This document shows, piece by piece, positions 54,856 through 64,000 of a stretch of 64,000 bases of DNA. The DNA lies in NCBI GenBank assembly GCA_021234155.1, contig JAJEKV010000210.1:1-64000 (forward strand), read 5' to 3'. The position numbers and the translations under genes are program-made. Under the pieces are notes generated by a model, which had not been told where the DNA came from, searched no databases, and saw only the letters and a program-made list of their open reading frames with translations. The first letter of the stretch is position 1; every line of letters starts with the position of its first letter. Source of the stretch: Isoetes taiwanensis. Its lineage: Eukaryota > Streptophyta > Lycopodiopsida > Isoetales > Isoetaceae.

Positions 54856-57420
54856 ATGGCAACTTCTGATTTCCGGAGATGGTACAGTGCCCAGCTCATG
54901 CCGCCGAGGTCGACGCCGACCAAATCTTCCAGATTTTCGTGAAGGGAGGTAGACGCCCAAGCAACCTTGCTGTGACCCCAGCTTATAGTAGAGTCTTGAC
55001 CGAAGTTCCAAGCTAGGGTAGAACCAGCGCTAGTGCAACTCCCCTCCTTGTATAGGATATTTTGTTCCTAGACAGGTTCCTAGCAGTAAAGATTAGGCGA
55101 TGTCCCTAACATCGCCAAATACCTCACAAACAAAGCGCGACCGCACACCCGAGCCAATGGTCCTAAGCGCCAACAGACCAAGTACTTCTCTTTCAACACC
55201 GCCTGGCAATCTTTCTCACCCACCGCGAGAACATTGTGGGGAAACCTCTATTCCCCCATGGGCGTGGATCCATTAGTCAGAAAGTAAAAGTAAGAACAAC
55301 GGCTCCTCACACAGTACGAACAGGAGCAGGAAGGGAAGGAAGAAGACTCGGATGAACAGGAATCCGAGGAGGAGGAAGACGATGTTGAGCTCGACCTAGC
55401 AGAGGAGCAGCGACAAGCAGAGCGGGAGTGGCAAGACTTCGAAAGAAGCCGGCAGACTCTCGTGAGCGCCACCCCCCCGGGTTAGGGCATCACAAGCCCG
55501 GCTCCCATTATCGCCGAAGGTGAGGAGTTTCTACTCCTGAGCGACATTCAAAACCTCCGGAGTGCGGAAAGGAGTACCGACCTGAAGAGTTGCTGCACCA
55601 ACTCCGAAGAACGGACTTGGACGACTTCATCGTCCAGGAGAGTCGACTTTCCTCCAAGTAAGGGAAGCCGACACTTACACGGGAGAGTTTACCTCCGACA
55701 TCCAAGCCTACAGCAACATCAGGCAGATCATGGAGGCAGACAAGGCTGAGAACAAGCTACCGACGGAGGAAGAGTTCCTTGCTCTCCAGGAACAGATGGG
55801 GATCCGCTATGCGACCTCAAACATCCTAACGGCAAGCTCGTCCGCAGAACCTCCCCGGGATAGGACAGGCGAATTCGACCTCAGGAGGGCTTCAGCAACA
55901 GTCAAGGACTACAGGGAGCTCACCACGGTGGAGGTTGATGATTTCGGAAGCGCATTACGTGAGCTGGATACCGAGTGGCCGAGGACCCATCTAAGAACGA
56001 TGTGTCATTACGCTTATTACACCGCCATTGCCGATGGATGGAAGAATAGCGATTATCCACATAAAGTTCACCCCGTGAGGCGCAGGAAGGAGTATCGCTT
56101 GCTGATTGCACTCTCAGATTCGCCGGCATGCACGGCTACCCCTTAACACCGAAAGTATGCAATCCCTCGGTGAAAAGAGCGGTAGCACTTCGACGCCTTC
56201 GACTTCGCCATACCTTACAGCGGCAGTAAGATTGCCGCTGACAGCAGCTTACACCTCCCAATCGCAGTAATAGAAGATTTAGCAAGAGCATTACTGGTGG
56301 ATCTCCAGCCAATGTCCTTAGGAACTTGGGCCATTCAAGGGAACAGCCCAAGTGAAAAGTTCTTGGAGGATAATCCATCTTACCGCATCATCAACGTAAG
56401 TGATTAGCAAGAGTTGCAAGTTCTTGTATTAGTGTAATATAAAATATAAATATAACATTCTCTTGCACTATAAATGTTTTGTTGATACATTTTGTGTCCC
56501 TCAACCATGCCAACAAACATAAATAATGCAAGAAAGCAAGGAAAACTAACCATGTAGATATGAACCACTTGTGTATGCGGCTAGAGGCCCCGGCCGCCAG
56601 AGAACGACATAACCGGGAACTTACAGGGAAAGAGCCCGCCTGTGCCACGCCCCGCAAGGAACCCGCTTGGAAGAGTTTGGACAAATGACTCCTAAGAAGA
56701 AATATCGCAAAATGAGGACGGACCTCGGCGAGATAAAGGCTTTGCTAGCCGCATGCTGTGAGCAGTTCGGGTGGGTAACGCTCAACCGCCGCAAGCATCA
56801 GCTCCGGAGAACGGTAGAGACAAGAAGAGGAGCAAGAGAGGAAGGTCCCCGGCTTGGACTCCTCGACTCAAGCTCGATTCGACCGATTACGAGGAAGAAG
56901 AAGAGCGTAACCAAGTCCCAAGCAGCATCTAAAGGCGAGGAACCACCCGGAGGGACGCATTAAAGGGACACAAGAACCTCCGACTACCGTAAGAAAGTAG
57001 ACTCGCGATTGGGAAATGTTTGGAAGGCCGAAGCTCGAGCAATTCTCAGCGAGAGGAACAGCGTCGCATGGAAGCAGAGGCTTGGCTTGACGAGATGAGC
57101 GAATACGGCAATGCCTATGGTATGAAGGATAAGGATAAAGGCGGTGGCAACAAATAACCCGGCGAGCAAAGACGCATTTGGTGGAAGGGCTATGCCAAGG
57201 CTCATGGCTTGCCAGGGATGCTTGCAGGGTTCAAGAAGTTTGCTAAAGCCTTCAAGCCATTACGTCCCAAGAGAGCACAAGTCCAAGATGATGCAAAGCA
57301 GTTCTACAGTTGCAAAGAAGGCAACAAGTCAAGCATTTAAATACACAGAGGAATTTATGAGGCTAAGGTCAGATGTGCCAAAGTTAGGTGAGAAGCATGC
57401 AAAGGGAAAGCTACATTGAA
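54856..57420 (+). pseudogene. Chromovirus gag region (frame-disrupted)
   Basis: The first ATG after the TATA box opens MATSDFRRWYSAQ. Later frames give QYEQEQEGKEEDSDEQESEE, and then the longest clean piece 55,730-56,146 (138 residues, MEADKAENKLPTEEEFLALQ ... WPRTHLRTMCHYAYYTAIAD). A run WWKGYAKAHGLPGMLAGFKK is at about 57,178-57,237. I cannot place the retrotransposon gag domain precisely. Position before the cysteine motif and protease supports gag. Gag would form the virus-like particle. Confidence 0.55.
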
Positions 57421-57765
57421 GGTCCTGAATGAGGAGATCCGGCAGTTTTGTAAGGGCAATAAACCCTAGAACGGTATCTAAGCGGAGTCCAAGGCAATAA
57501 GCTTGCAAGGGACGGGACCTCGAGAATAGCGGGCGAGGCAGCGAAGATACCAAGATAAAGGCAAGGGCAGGCAGCGCTTTTAGCCCGAGAACAGCCAGCC
57601 CAGGGACCAGCTAGAGCCCCATATAGTGGCAATCAAGGGAAACAGCAGAGAAGAAGAAGGTGTGTCCTTCAAAGACAAACAGAAGGGTCAAACTACTCCA
57701 AAGCAAAGGCGATCCTTTTCGGCAGCCATGCCCAAGGAAAAGAGACAGAGTGCATAGAAAAGCGG

Positions 57766-57850
57766 CTTTGCTTCGTGTGTTTCCAGCCAAGGCCATAGGA
57801 CGACCAACCGCCCATATGTCATGAGTGCGGCCTGGGCCAGCAGAGTTGGG
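57766..57850 (+). other. Gag cysteine-rich (zinc-knuckle-like) motif
   Basis: The frame reads LCFVCFQPRP, then after one stop PICHECGLGQ. The CX2C and CHEC pairs fit the nucleocapsid knuckle region that precedes protease in gypsy elements, though spacing is not a perfect CCHC. Confidence 0.5.
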
Positions 57851-58004
57851 AGATTGGGACACTCGCCTGACGGACGACGGCACAGGAGGCCCGCGACTAC
57901 ATTCAGGGTGAGTGTCATATCTTGCCGCGAATAGATACTGAGAAAAGCAAGAGAGCCAAGATAAAGTAATTTCCATTAAAGGGGAAAGGCCAAGGCCAAG
58001 TCAT

Positions 58005-58260
58005 TTATAGTCCTAATAGATTCGAGGAAGTAGCCATAACTTTGCATCTCCCTTAATGGTTCAAATGTTGAAGTTGAAACCATTAAAGTCAAAGCCAAGG
58101 CCCGTTGTCTTAGCAAGTGGAGCAAAGAAGGCGCATCTGGCAGTAAAAAGAATCAACTTTGACATCGACTTGCCGGGATTAAGATCCGGATGGGGGCAGA
58201 GGTAATGGGCATTGGCAAATACGACTTGATAATAGGTATGGAGTACCTTGGACCAGCAGG
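58005..58260 (+). pseudogene. Chromovirus aspartic protease
   Basis: VLIDS is followed, after a 1-2 base shift, by GSSHNFAS. Together they give the DSGSSHNF active site of gypsy proteases (about 58,012-58,045). DIDLPG and then YDLIIGMEYLGPAGPL (58,220-58,262) form the end of the domain (LGxDWL-like). It would cleave Gag-Pol. Confidence 0.7.
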
Positions 58261-58599
58261 GCCATTATTGATTGTGGAGTTTTAAGGTGACCTTCCCAAC
58301 ACCCGACGGCAAGATCATTGAGATAACAGTAAAGAAGTTGTCCCCATCATGCGCAGTATGTCTTCTAAACTACTGTTCAAGTGCATCAAGAGTGAGCGGG
58401 TAGCATACATCTTCAAGCTTGAGATTAGTGAGCCGAATTGGAAGGAAGCAAAGAAGACAAGATGCTCGCCAGTTGCCGAGGCAAATAGCTAAGTTGATCA
58501 CTTGAGTTCCACGATCTCTTTCCGTGATGAGATCAAGCAGCCCCCTCATATAGGGAGTCGAAAGCAGATAGCACTCGAACCGAACAAACCGACAAGCAA

Positions 58600-59191
58600 G
58601 GCTCCATATAGAATGACAACGCAGGAGTTGTCTGAGCTAAAGAAGCAGCTAGAGAGACGCCGACCTAGGTTTCATTAGACCTAGTGTCTCGCCGCGTTTG
58701 GAGCCATTCTTTTGTCAAGAAGAAGGATGGATCTTTGAGAATGTGCATAGACTATAGACAGTTGAATAAGCACACCATTAAGAACAAGTATGCGCTTCCA
58801 AGATCGACGACTTGATGGATCAGCTTCAAGGAGCAAAGATCTTCTCCAAAAATCGAATTTAAGGTCAGGTTATCATCGATACGGATAAAGGAGGAGGATA
58901 TCCACAAGACCGCCGTGACGCAGTATGGGCATTATGAGTTCACAAGTGATGCCTTTCGCTTATCAAATGCCCCCGCTAACGTTCATGAGGCTCATGAACG
59001 ATATCTTCTGGGAGTTCCTGGACACCTTTGTGATTGTTTTCTTTGATGACATTTTGGTGTATAGCAGATCCCTTGAAGAGCACGTGCAACACTTGAGAAG
59101 GGTGCTAGAGAAGTTGAGGAGGCACCCGGTTATGCGCCAAGTTGTCGGCGCCACTTCGCAACAGAGAAGGTGGAATACCTTGGTCATGTGA
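58600..59191 (+). pseudogene. Chromovirus reverse transcriptase
   Basis: Across frames the blocks are [35 protein letters not shown] (about 58,725-58,780), YALP[15 protein letters not shown], then 58,925-59,191 with [20 protein letters not shown] and [10 protein letters not shown]. The catalytic box is FFDD in place of the usual YxDD. The domain order and the LVYS block are those of Ty3/gypsy RTs. Indels break the frame about every 60-150 bases upstream of 58.9 kb. Confidence 0.85.
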
Positions 59192-59375
59192 TCTCGGCGG
59201 AAGGCATCTCGACGGACCCGCCAAGATTGAAGCGGTGATGATTCAGTGGCCGGGGCGAAAAGAATGTGCACGAAGGTCAGAAGTTTTCTCGGTCTAGCAG
59301 TGGTACTACAGAAGTTCGTGAAGAACTTTGCTAAGATAGCAGCCAGATTAACAGACCGGAACGAGGGCGTAGAAG

Positions 59376-59870
59376 GTGAAAGATTGGGTAGAGCATTGGC
59401 ACAAGAAAGCCCAAAAGGGATTTGAATTGTTGAAGGAAGCTTTAACAACAGCTGATCTTAACCTTGCCGGACCCGAGAAAGATAAGTTTGTAGCAACGGA
59501 TGCGAGTAAGATAGCTACAAAAGGCGGTGCTTATGCAAGAAGAGCGTGTGGTAGCGTATGATTCCGTGAAGATGAACGACGCCAGACGACGCTACCCAAC
59601 GCACACGCATCAGGAATTGCTTGCGGTTGTCGTATGTTAAGAATATGGAGGCACTACCTCTTGGGAAGGAAGTTCCAATTGGATACCGACCACGAGCCTC
59701 CAATATGTATTCACGCAACCACACCTCAATCTGAGGCGGCGGAGATGGATGGAGTTCCTCGAGGAATCACGACTTTGATATAGTCTACAAGCCGGGAAAC
59801 TCAATGTGGTAGCAGATGCGCTTTCAAGGCATCCCCGACAACTAGAGTGCATTGCAACATAATTTCGACG
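59376..59870 (+). pseudogene. Chromovirus RNase H
   Basis: KFVATDASKIATKGGAY (59,487-59,540) carries the TDAS Asp. YPTHTHQELLAV (catalytic Glu), WRHYLLGRKFQLDTDHEP (DTDHE Asp) and NVVADALS follow in other frames to about 59,830. This is the standard gypsy RNase H, which removes the RNA template strand. Confidence 0.8.
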
Positions 59871-59929
59871 CTCTCCAAGCTGACTTTGGTAAAGAGGATT
59901 GAAGAGTCCTTGCCAACGGATGTGGATTT

Positions 59930-60960
59930 GAGGGAAGTATGGGCAAGCCTCTCTAAGGAGGCTAGAACAGATAAAGAGGGGAGGCCTTCAAGCATTATAA
60001 GAAGGAAGGCAACCTGTTATACCATAAGAACAAGTTGTGCGTGCCGAATCATGGTGTAAGGAAGTTGATCCTCCATGACACGCGACAACAGCCCAATAGC
60101 TGGCCATGCGGGATTCATGAAAACATATTTCAAAGTCTAGCAGCTATTATTGGCCGAGGAATGAAGAAGCAAATAGCTCGCTACATCAAGGAATGTCGGC
60201 TATGCCGCGTGACGAAGGCGAGAGCGACTTCAATTCGAGGGGCATTAGAGCCATTAGCGATTGCCAAACGCTAAGTGGGAGGTAATCAACATGGATTTCA
60301 TCACGGGACTCCCAAGAATGAGAGGCAAGGATGCCTTGATGGTAGTGGTCGACAAGTTGTCAAAGATGGCACATTTTGTGCCTTGCAGACCATGTCTGTC
60401 TGACTATGGATACAAAGAAAGCTCTTCACCAAAGAGATCTTCGGGCTTCATGGCATGCCAAGGGAGATTATCTCCGGAATGAGATCCGAAGTTCATGAGT
60501 GCCTTTTGGCAAGACCTCTTTGCGACAATTCGCACAAGCTATCCATGAGCACGGCGATCATCCTCGAGACGGATGGCCGGGCGGAGCGGACCACGGGATC
60601 TTAGAAGACATGCTACTTAAACTATGTCGGAATAAGCAAAGTATGTGGGAAGAATTTATTCACTTGGTGGAGTTTGCATACAATAGCACCAAGCAGGAAT
60701 CGTCCCAAATGTCGCCATTTATGATCAATTATGGCTATCGGTGCCTAACTCCGGATAATTTGGCACAACCAGGTGTCAAAAGTAGAAGTTTAGCAGCCAG
60801 ATGTTGGCGATATGCAGCAGCTTCGTGGAAGAGGTTCGAGGGGTATACGCTAGCAGCAAGAAGTCGACAAAAGAGCATCGCCGATAAGCATCGAACGGTA
60901 AGAGAGTTCAAAGTTGGAGATGATGTTTGGCTCAAGATAAAGGTAAAGCAGTAAGCTCAG
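59930..60960 (+). pseudogene. Chromovirus integrase
   Basis: The zinc-binding N-terminus is represented by YIKECRLCRVTKA (HHCC cysteines, about 60,186). The catalytic core starts [14 protein letters not shown] with [14 protein letters not shown] (first Asp, about 60,292). DPKFMSAFWQDLF contains the second Asp (about 60,486). The Glu-containing part is at about 60,570-60,600. The frame from 60,499 continues with HLVEFAYNSTKQESSQMSPF and a basic C-terminal domain ending at 60,954. It inserts the cDNA into the genome. Confidence 0.82.
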
Positions 60961-61059
60961 ATTGGGAATTGCAAGAAGCTTGCTCCAAGGTGAATTTTGG
61001 ACCCTTGAGAATAATCAAGAGAGTAGGTAATCAATCCTACAAGTTGGATTTGCCAAAGA

Positions 61060-61330
61060 CACCTAAAGATTCATAAGGTCTTCCACGTGAGTTTATTGAA
61101 GAAGCATACTCCAAATCCGCACGAAGTCTTGGACACTCCAACGTTGTTGGAAATGACGGAGGAACAAATTTGGAAATAGTTCCGTAAATGATTCTTGATA
61201 AAGCTTTCAAGAAGACAAGGAGGTCGGAGTTCCTCCAATACTTGGTCAAGTGGAAACACTTGCCGCTGGAAGACGCCTAACGTGGGTACTTAAGAAGGAT
61301 TTGGTAAAGCAAGACCCACGTTTTTATGGA
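61060..61330 (+). pseudogene. Integrase C-terminal chromodomain
   Basis: After VFHVSLLKKH (the usual pre-chromodomain block, about 61,080) comes ILDKAFKKTRRSEFLQYLVK, WKHLPLEDA and TWVLKKDLVKQDPRF (61,185-61,325). The VKWKxLPxEDATW motif, with aromatic W and the following helix, is the chromodomain of chromoviruses, which binds methylated histone H3 tails. One frameshift lies in EDA/TWV. Of the three cage aromatics, one W (WKH) and a second W are visible; the first aromatic is not clear. Confidence 0.75.
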
Positions 61331-62238
61331 GCAATGGGACGGCAAGGTCATCTCCAAGAAATCGGCTCGGGCATGTCGATTTGCGTGAGGTTAATTCTTG
61401 TATAGATTAATCTACGATGCAACCTATGCTTGGTATGGGTCGCATGCGCCGTTATCGGCGATGAGACCACTACGGTGATCTCTAGGGCGTGGTGTAATGT
61501 CAATGTAGGCATGACCGCGTTTCCGCTTTGGGCGAAAGTGGAAGGTAGATTAGAAAGTCTACTTGCCCCACGGAAGGAGACGGCCTCAGAGAAAAGAGAG
61601 GTCATTAAGGAATGCATTGATAGGGAAAGCACCTTTAGCCCCATATATGCTTTGATAGGAGGAATCCATCCTTCACGCCCCACGCTGAGAAGGATATCCT
61701 CCACGCATTTGGGCAACTAGAGGTGTAGGCATGAGCGGCATATAGGCATATAGGCTGCCTCCCCGCCATTATGGAAGATTCATCCTCTTCCCACGCAGGA
61801 GATTAGCCATGCATTCATGTAGATAGGTGGGGTGGTCACCATATAACCAAAATTTATTAAACAATTAAACGGTACTAACGTAGTGTCGACCAAGCAGCCA
61901 AAGAGAGCCCGGAGGGCAAGAAGGTCGAAGTTCAAGACTTGCAACACAAGTTTTGTTGGAATGTGTTGCAAGGAATGAAGAGTACCTGACAAAAGAATTA
62001 TAGATATGAAATCTTTGAAATTTTGTCTAACTTAACATAGTGAATAACTTGTTAATGGTGTTATGAATTGATAAGTATTCCATAATATAATAACGTAATA
62101 ATGTTCTAAAAGTAATTACCTTAGAGTAATCGCGATAAATGTATAAAGATTATATTGTAGGCATCACGTTGATTGCAGGTTGCAGGTTAGGAAGATCCCA
62201 AGGTGGGGAGACCCACGATGCTGCGGACAGCATCATTT
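61331..62238 (+). other. Chromovirus 3' untranslated region
   Basis: No further domain is seen. The two open frames at 61,348-61,716, one on each strand, have no motif. The final 200 bp are AT-rich. Confidence 0.5.
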
Positions 62239-62252
62239 CAAGGTGGGGAGAA
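62239..62252 (+). other. Polypurine tract
   Basis: AAGGTGGGGAGAA directly before the 3' LTR. A second copy, AAGGTGGGGAGA, lies 40 bases upstream at 62,200-62,211. Confidence 0.75.
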
Positions 62253-63818
62253 TGTGACGTTCCAGCACAGTATACGCTCCCAGGACGTACATTGTACTGC
62301 CACGTCACGCGTACACGCCACCCCGATTGACGTGTACGCCAACGGATAGCTGTAAAGTAGCCCTAGGGGCAACTTACTAGAGTGTTCATATATATTATTA
62401 ATGTGCACATGTGCACATTAATGAGGGCACACCTTTCCATGTTGGCATATTTTGCCACCTAGCCACTAAAGGCAAGTGGGGCCTTTCCAATTATCCCACA
62501 TGCCCAATTGGGTAATTGGAAACCCTAGCCTAAACCCCATGTCTATTTAGGGTAGGAAAACCCTAGCTTGCTAGTTTTTCGTCCTTAGGGTTTTAGAGCT
62601 CAGTTTTGGCTGCCCCAGGAGCCAAAACCGCCTCCCAGACGCTGCCCAAGCGAATTGCGCCATCAGTTTCCCTGAATTCGATCAGCTCAGCAGGATGGTT
62701 GAACTCAGGTCAGGAGGAGCCACTCAAGGATCAGGTATTTGGTCAATTTAATAGCTTAAACCGTCTTCTAGTCATAGAATCAGTAGGTTTAGACTATTAA
62801 ATTGCCCATAGTAGTTATCTAGATCTTAGATCTCGGACACTAACTAAAGAACCTAACTCTATGATTGGATCTAGTTCTTTAGTTCTTCTGTGATATATTT
62901 GGATGATGTATTTCTGTGAACTCCTTGTATTGGGAAGGGGGGTAGAGGCCCTAAAACTTGTAGTTGATGCTCCTAGAGTAGCCTCTCTAGCACACTGTAG
63001 ATTCGGCCTGTGTACAAGAGCCACACCGGGTTGTGGGTGAAGGGGCCAGACTGGCTAAAAAGGAGGTTCATGTCCTGACTCTTGAACGGTCTCCCTGGTG
63101 TGTAAAGCCTACCGGAGACCATTGTGACTAGGTCTAATGGCTTACCACTGAGTGCGGGTAAGGCATGGGCTCGACACCCGTGAAGTGGTGTACACTTTCC
63201 AGTGGGTTCAGTCGAATACGGGCAGTGGCCCTCTAGTCACCTTGAGTTAGCATGTAGATCTCCGGAGGGAGTGATCCCCACCGCCCCATCGGGCTCGGGA
63301 GGATGAGACCGGGAATAGCCCCTTTGGCTATGCATCCGTGCGGCTCTGATCAGTCCCAACACTTTTCAGCCTACTCTGCAAAGTGTGCACAGGAGGGGCG
63401 GATGGAGTGGACAACCCTATGCCATGTTCTTATGCCAGCCAAATCCATTGCCATGAATTGCATGCAGAACGAACTCTCGGAGACCCAAGCCGTCGGTCAT
63501 CCTTTGAGTGCGAGCCTTGGGTAGGATCCCCTATGTGATGTCTTGATCTTTGTCTATGCAGATATGAGGGACCATCCTTCGAGATGGTCACGGGATGTTG
63601 ATGTATATATTACTCTGCGACATGTATGTTTTACGCTTCCGCAGACTAGGTAGGCCCCGAGGGAGGCGGGGTAGAATGACACCTTCACTCTCCCCACCGG
63701 AGACTCGTTACGGGTGCAGTGATATGTGGAGGGCCCTGTATCAGCATGGAGCTGGTGTGGGGGAAGAACTCCTGTTTGTATACGGTGAGTGCATCGTATA
63801 CGAGTAGGGGACGTCACA
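62253..63818 (+). repeat. Chromovirus 3' LTR
   Basis: TGTGACG ... GACGTCACA, 1,566 bp, a direct repeat of 50,637-52,204. Long identical blocks alternate with short divergent clusters. Confidence 0.93.
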
Positions 63819-63823
63819 GATAG
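63819..63823 (+). repeat. Target-site duplication GATAG (right)
   Basis: GATAG after the LTR end CGTCACA, matching 50,632-50,636. Confidence 0.85.
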
Positions 63824-64000
63824 TTCATTTGACACCTAACATCTTCAATCTCAAGTAAGACATTTCATAAACAATTTTTCTTAATTTTCATAACTTCATA
63901 GCTTGTATTAACAGGAATAATATCTTGTATTCTTCAAAATTCTTCAAGTTCATTCAAGCATAATCAGCTTATTGATCCATGACATTACACATACAAATAC

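Larger units (their letters stand above)
50637..63818 (+). mobile_element. Ty3/gypsy chromovirus with an extra histone-H3/CENH3-like ORF
   Basis: A complete insertion of 13.2 kb with LTRs of about 1.57 kb, a 5-bp target duplication, an initiator-Met PBS and a polypurine tract. The order is 5' LTR, PBS, histone-like ORF, gag, protease, RT, RNase H, integrase with chromodomain, 3' LTR. The order RT-RH-INT and the chromodomain define a chromovirus. The 2.65 kb between PBS and the gag start is far longer than a usual leader and holds the extra ORF with its own promoter module. Every pol domain is recognisable but split among frames. Differences between LTRs sit in small clusters, so part of this may be sequencing error. 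Confidence 0.93.

Overview
The window reads as nuclear DNA of a land plant with a large, repeat-dominated genome. The reasons are a plant-type chromovirus primed from initiator-Met tRNA, a miniature LTR element (TRIM), two L1-type LINEs, MITE-like foldback elements and very long (GAA)n tracts. I see no convincing single-copy cellular gene, no rRNA or tRNA gene and no CRISPR. The lineage cannot be fixed; a fern, lycophyte or gymnosperm is a guess.

Layout. 1-5.2 kb: a decayed L1-type LINE on the minus strand. 5.5-10.4 kb: AT-rich DNA with small inverted and tandem repeats. 10.4-24.8 kb: a minus-strand retroelement (element A) with a Penelope-like reverse transcriptase, split by a younger plus-strand LINE (13,134-20,192) that has a clear 12-bp target duplication. 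25-28 kb: another fragment of an A-type first ORF, then spacer. 27.9-42.5 kb: a series of units separated by (GAA)n tracts. It holds a plus-strand relative of element A (element B). Element B has long direct repeats (pseudo-LTRs, 33,094-35,346 and 40,124-42,364) around a multi-exon-like coding region ending in the RT (35.5-39.96 kb). 43.0-43.7 kb: a TRIM with inverted LTR copies. 44.5-50.3 kb: foldback and TIR elements. 50,637-63,818: a complete Ty3/gypsy chromovirus with 1.57-kb LTRs, GATAG target duplication, PBS, gag-pol and a C-terminal chromodomain.

Two things stand out. First, between the PBS and gag the chromovirus carries an extra ORF that starts MARTKQ and ends in a histone-H3 fold ([11 protein letters not shown] ... 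MQEAAEA ... IHAKRVTLM ... GERP-stop). This is most like a centromeric H3 (CENH3) with a very long tail. It has its own TATA box, and a repeat-plus-TATA module is duplicated in front of both this ORF and gag. Second, elements A and B define a retroelement family whose pseudo-LTRs carry a conserved TATA promoter, a small basic first ORF and a structured RNA module. That RNA has two helices kept by compensatory changes in diverged copies.

Caution: paired repeats differ mostly in short clusters at CAG/CTG/CCG sites, which looks like long-read base-calling error at CHG-methylated cytosines. Many frameshifts in the coding regions may therefore be assembly artefacts rather than true decay.
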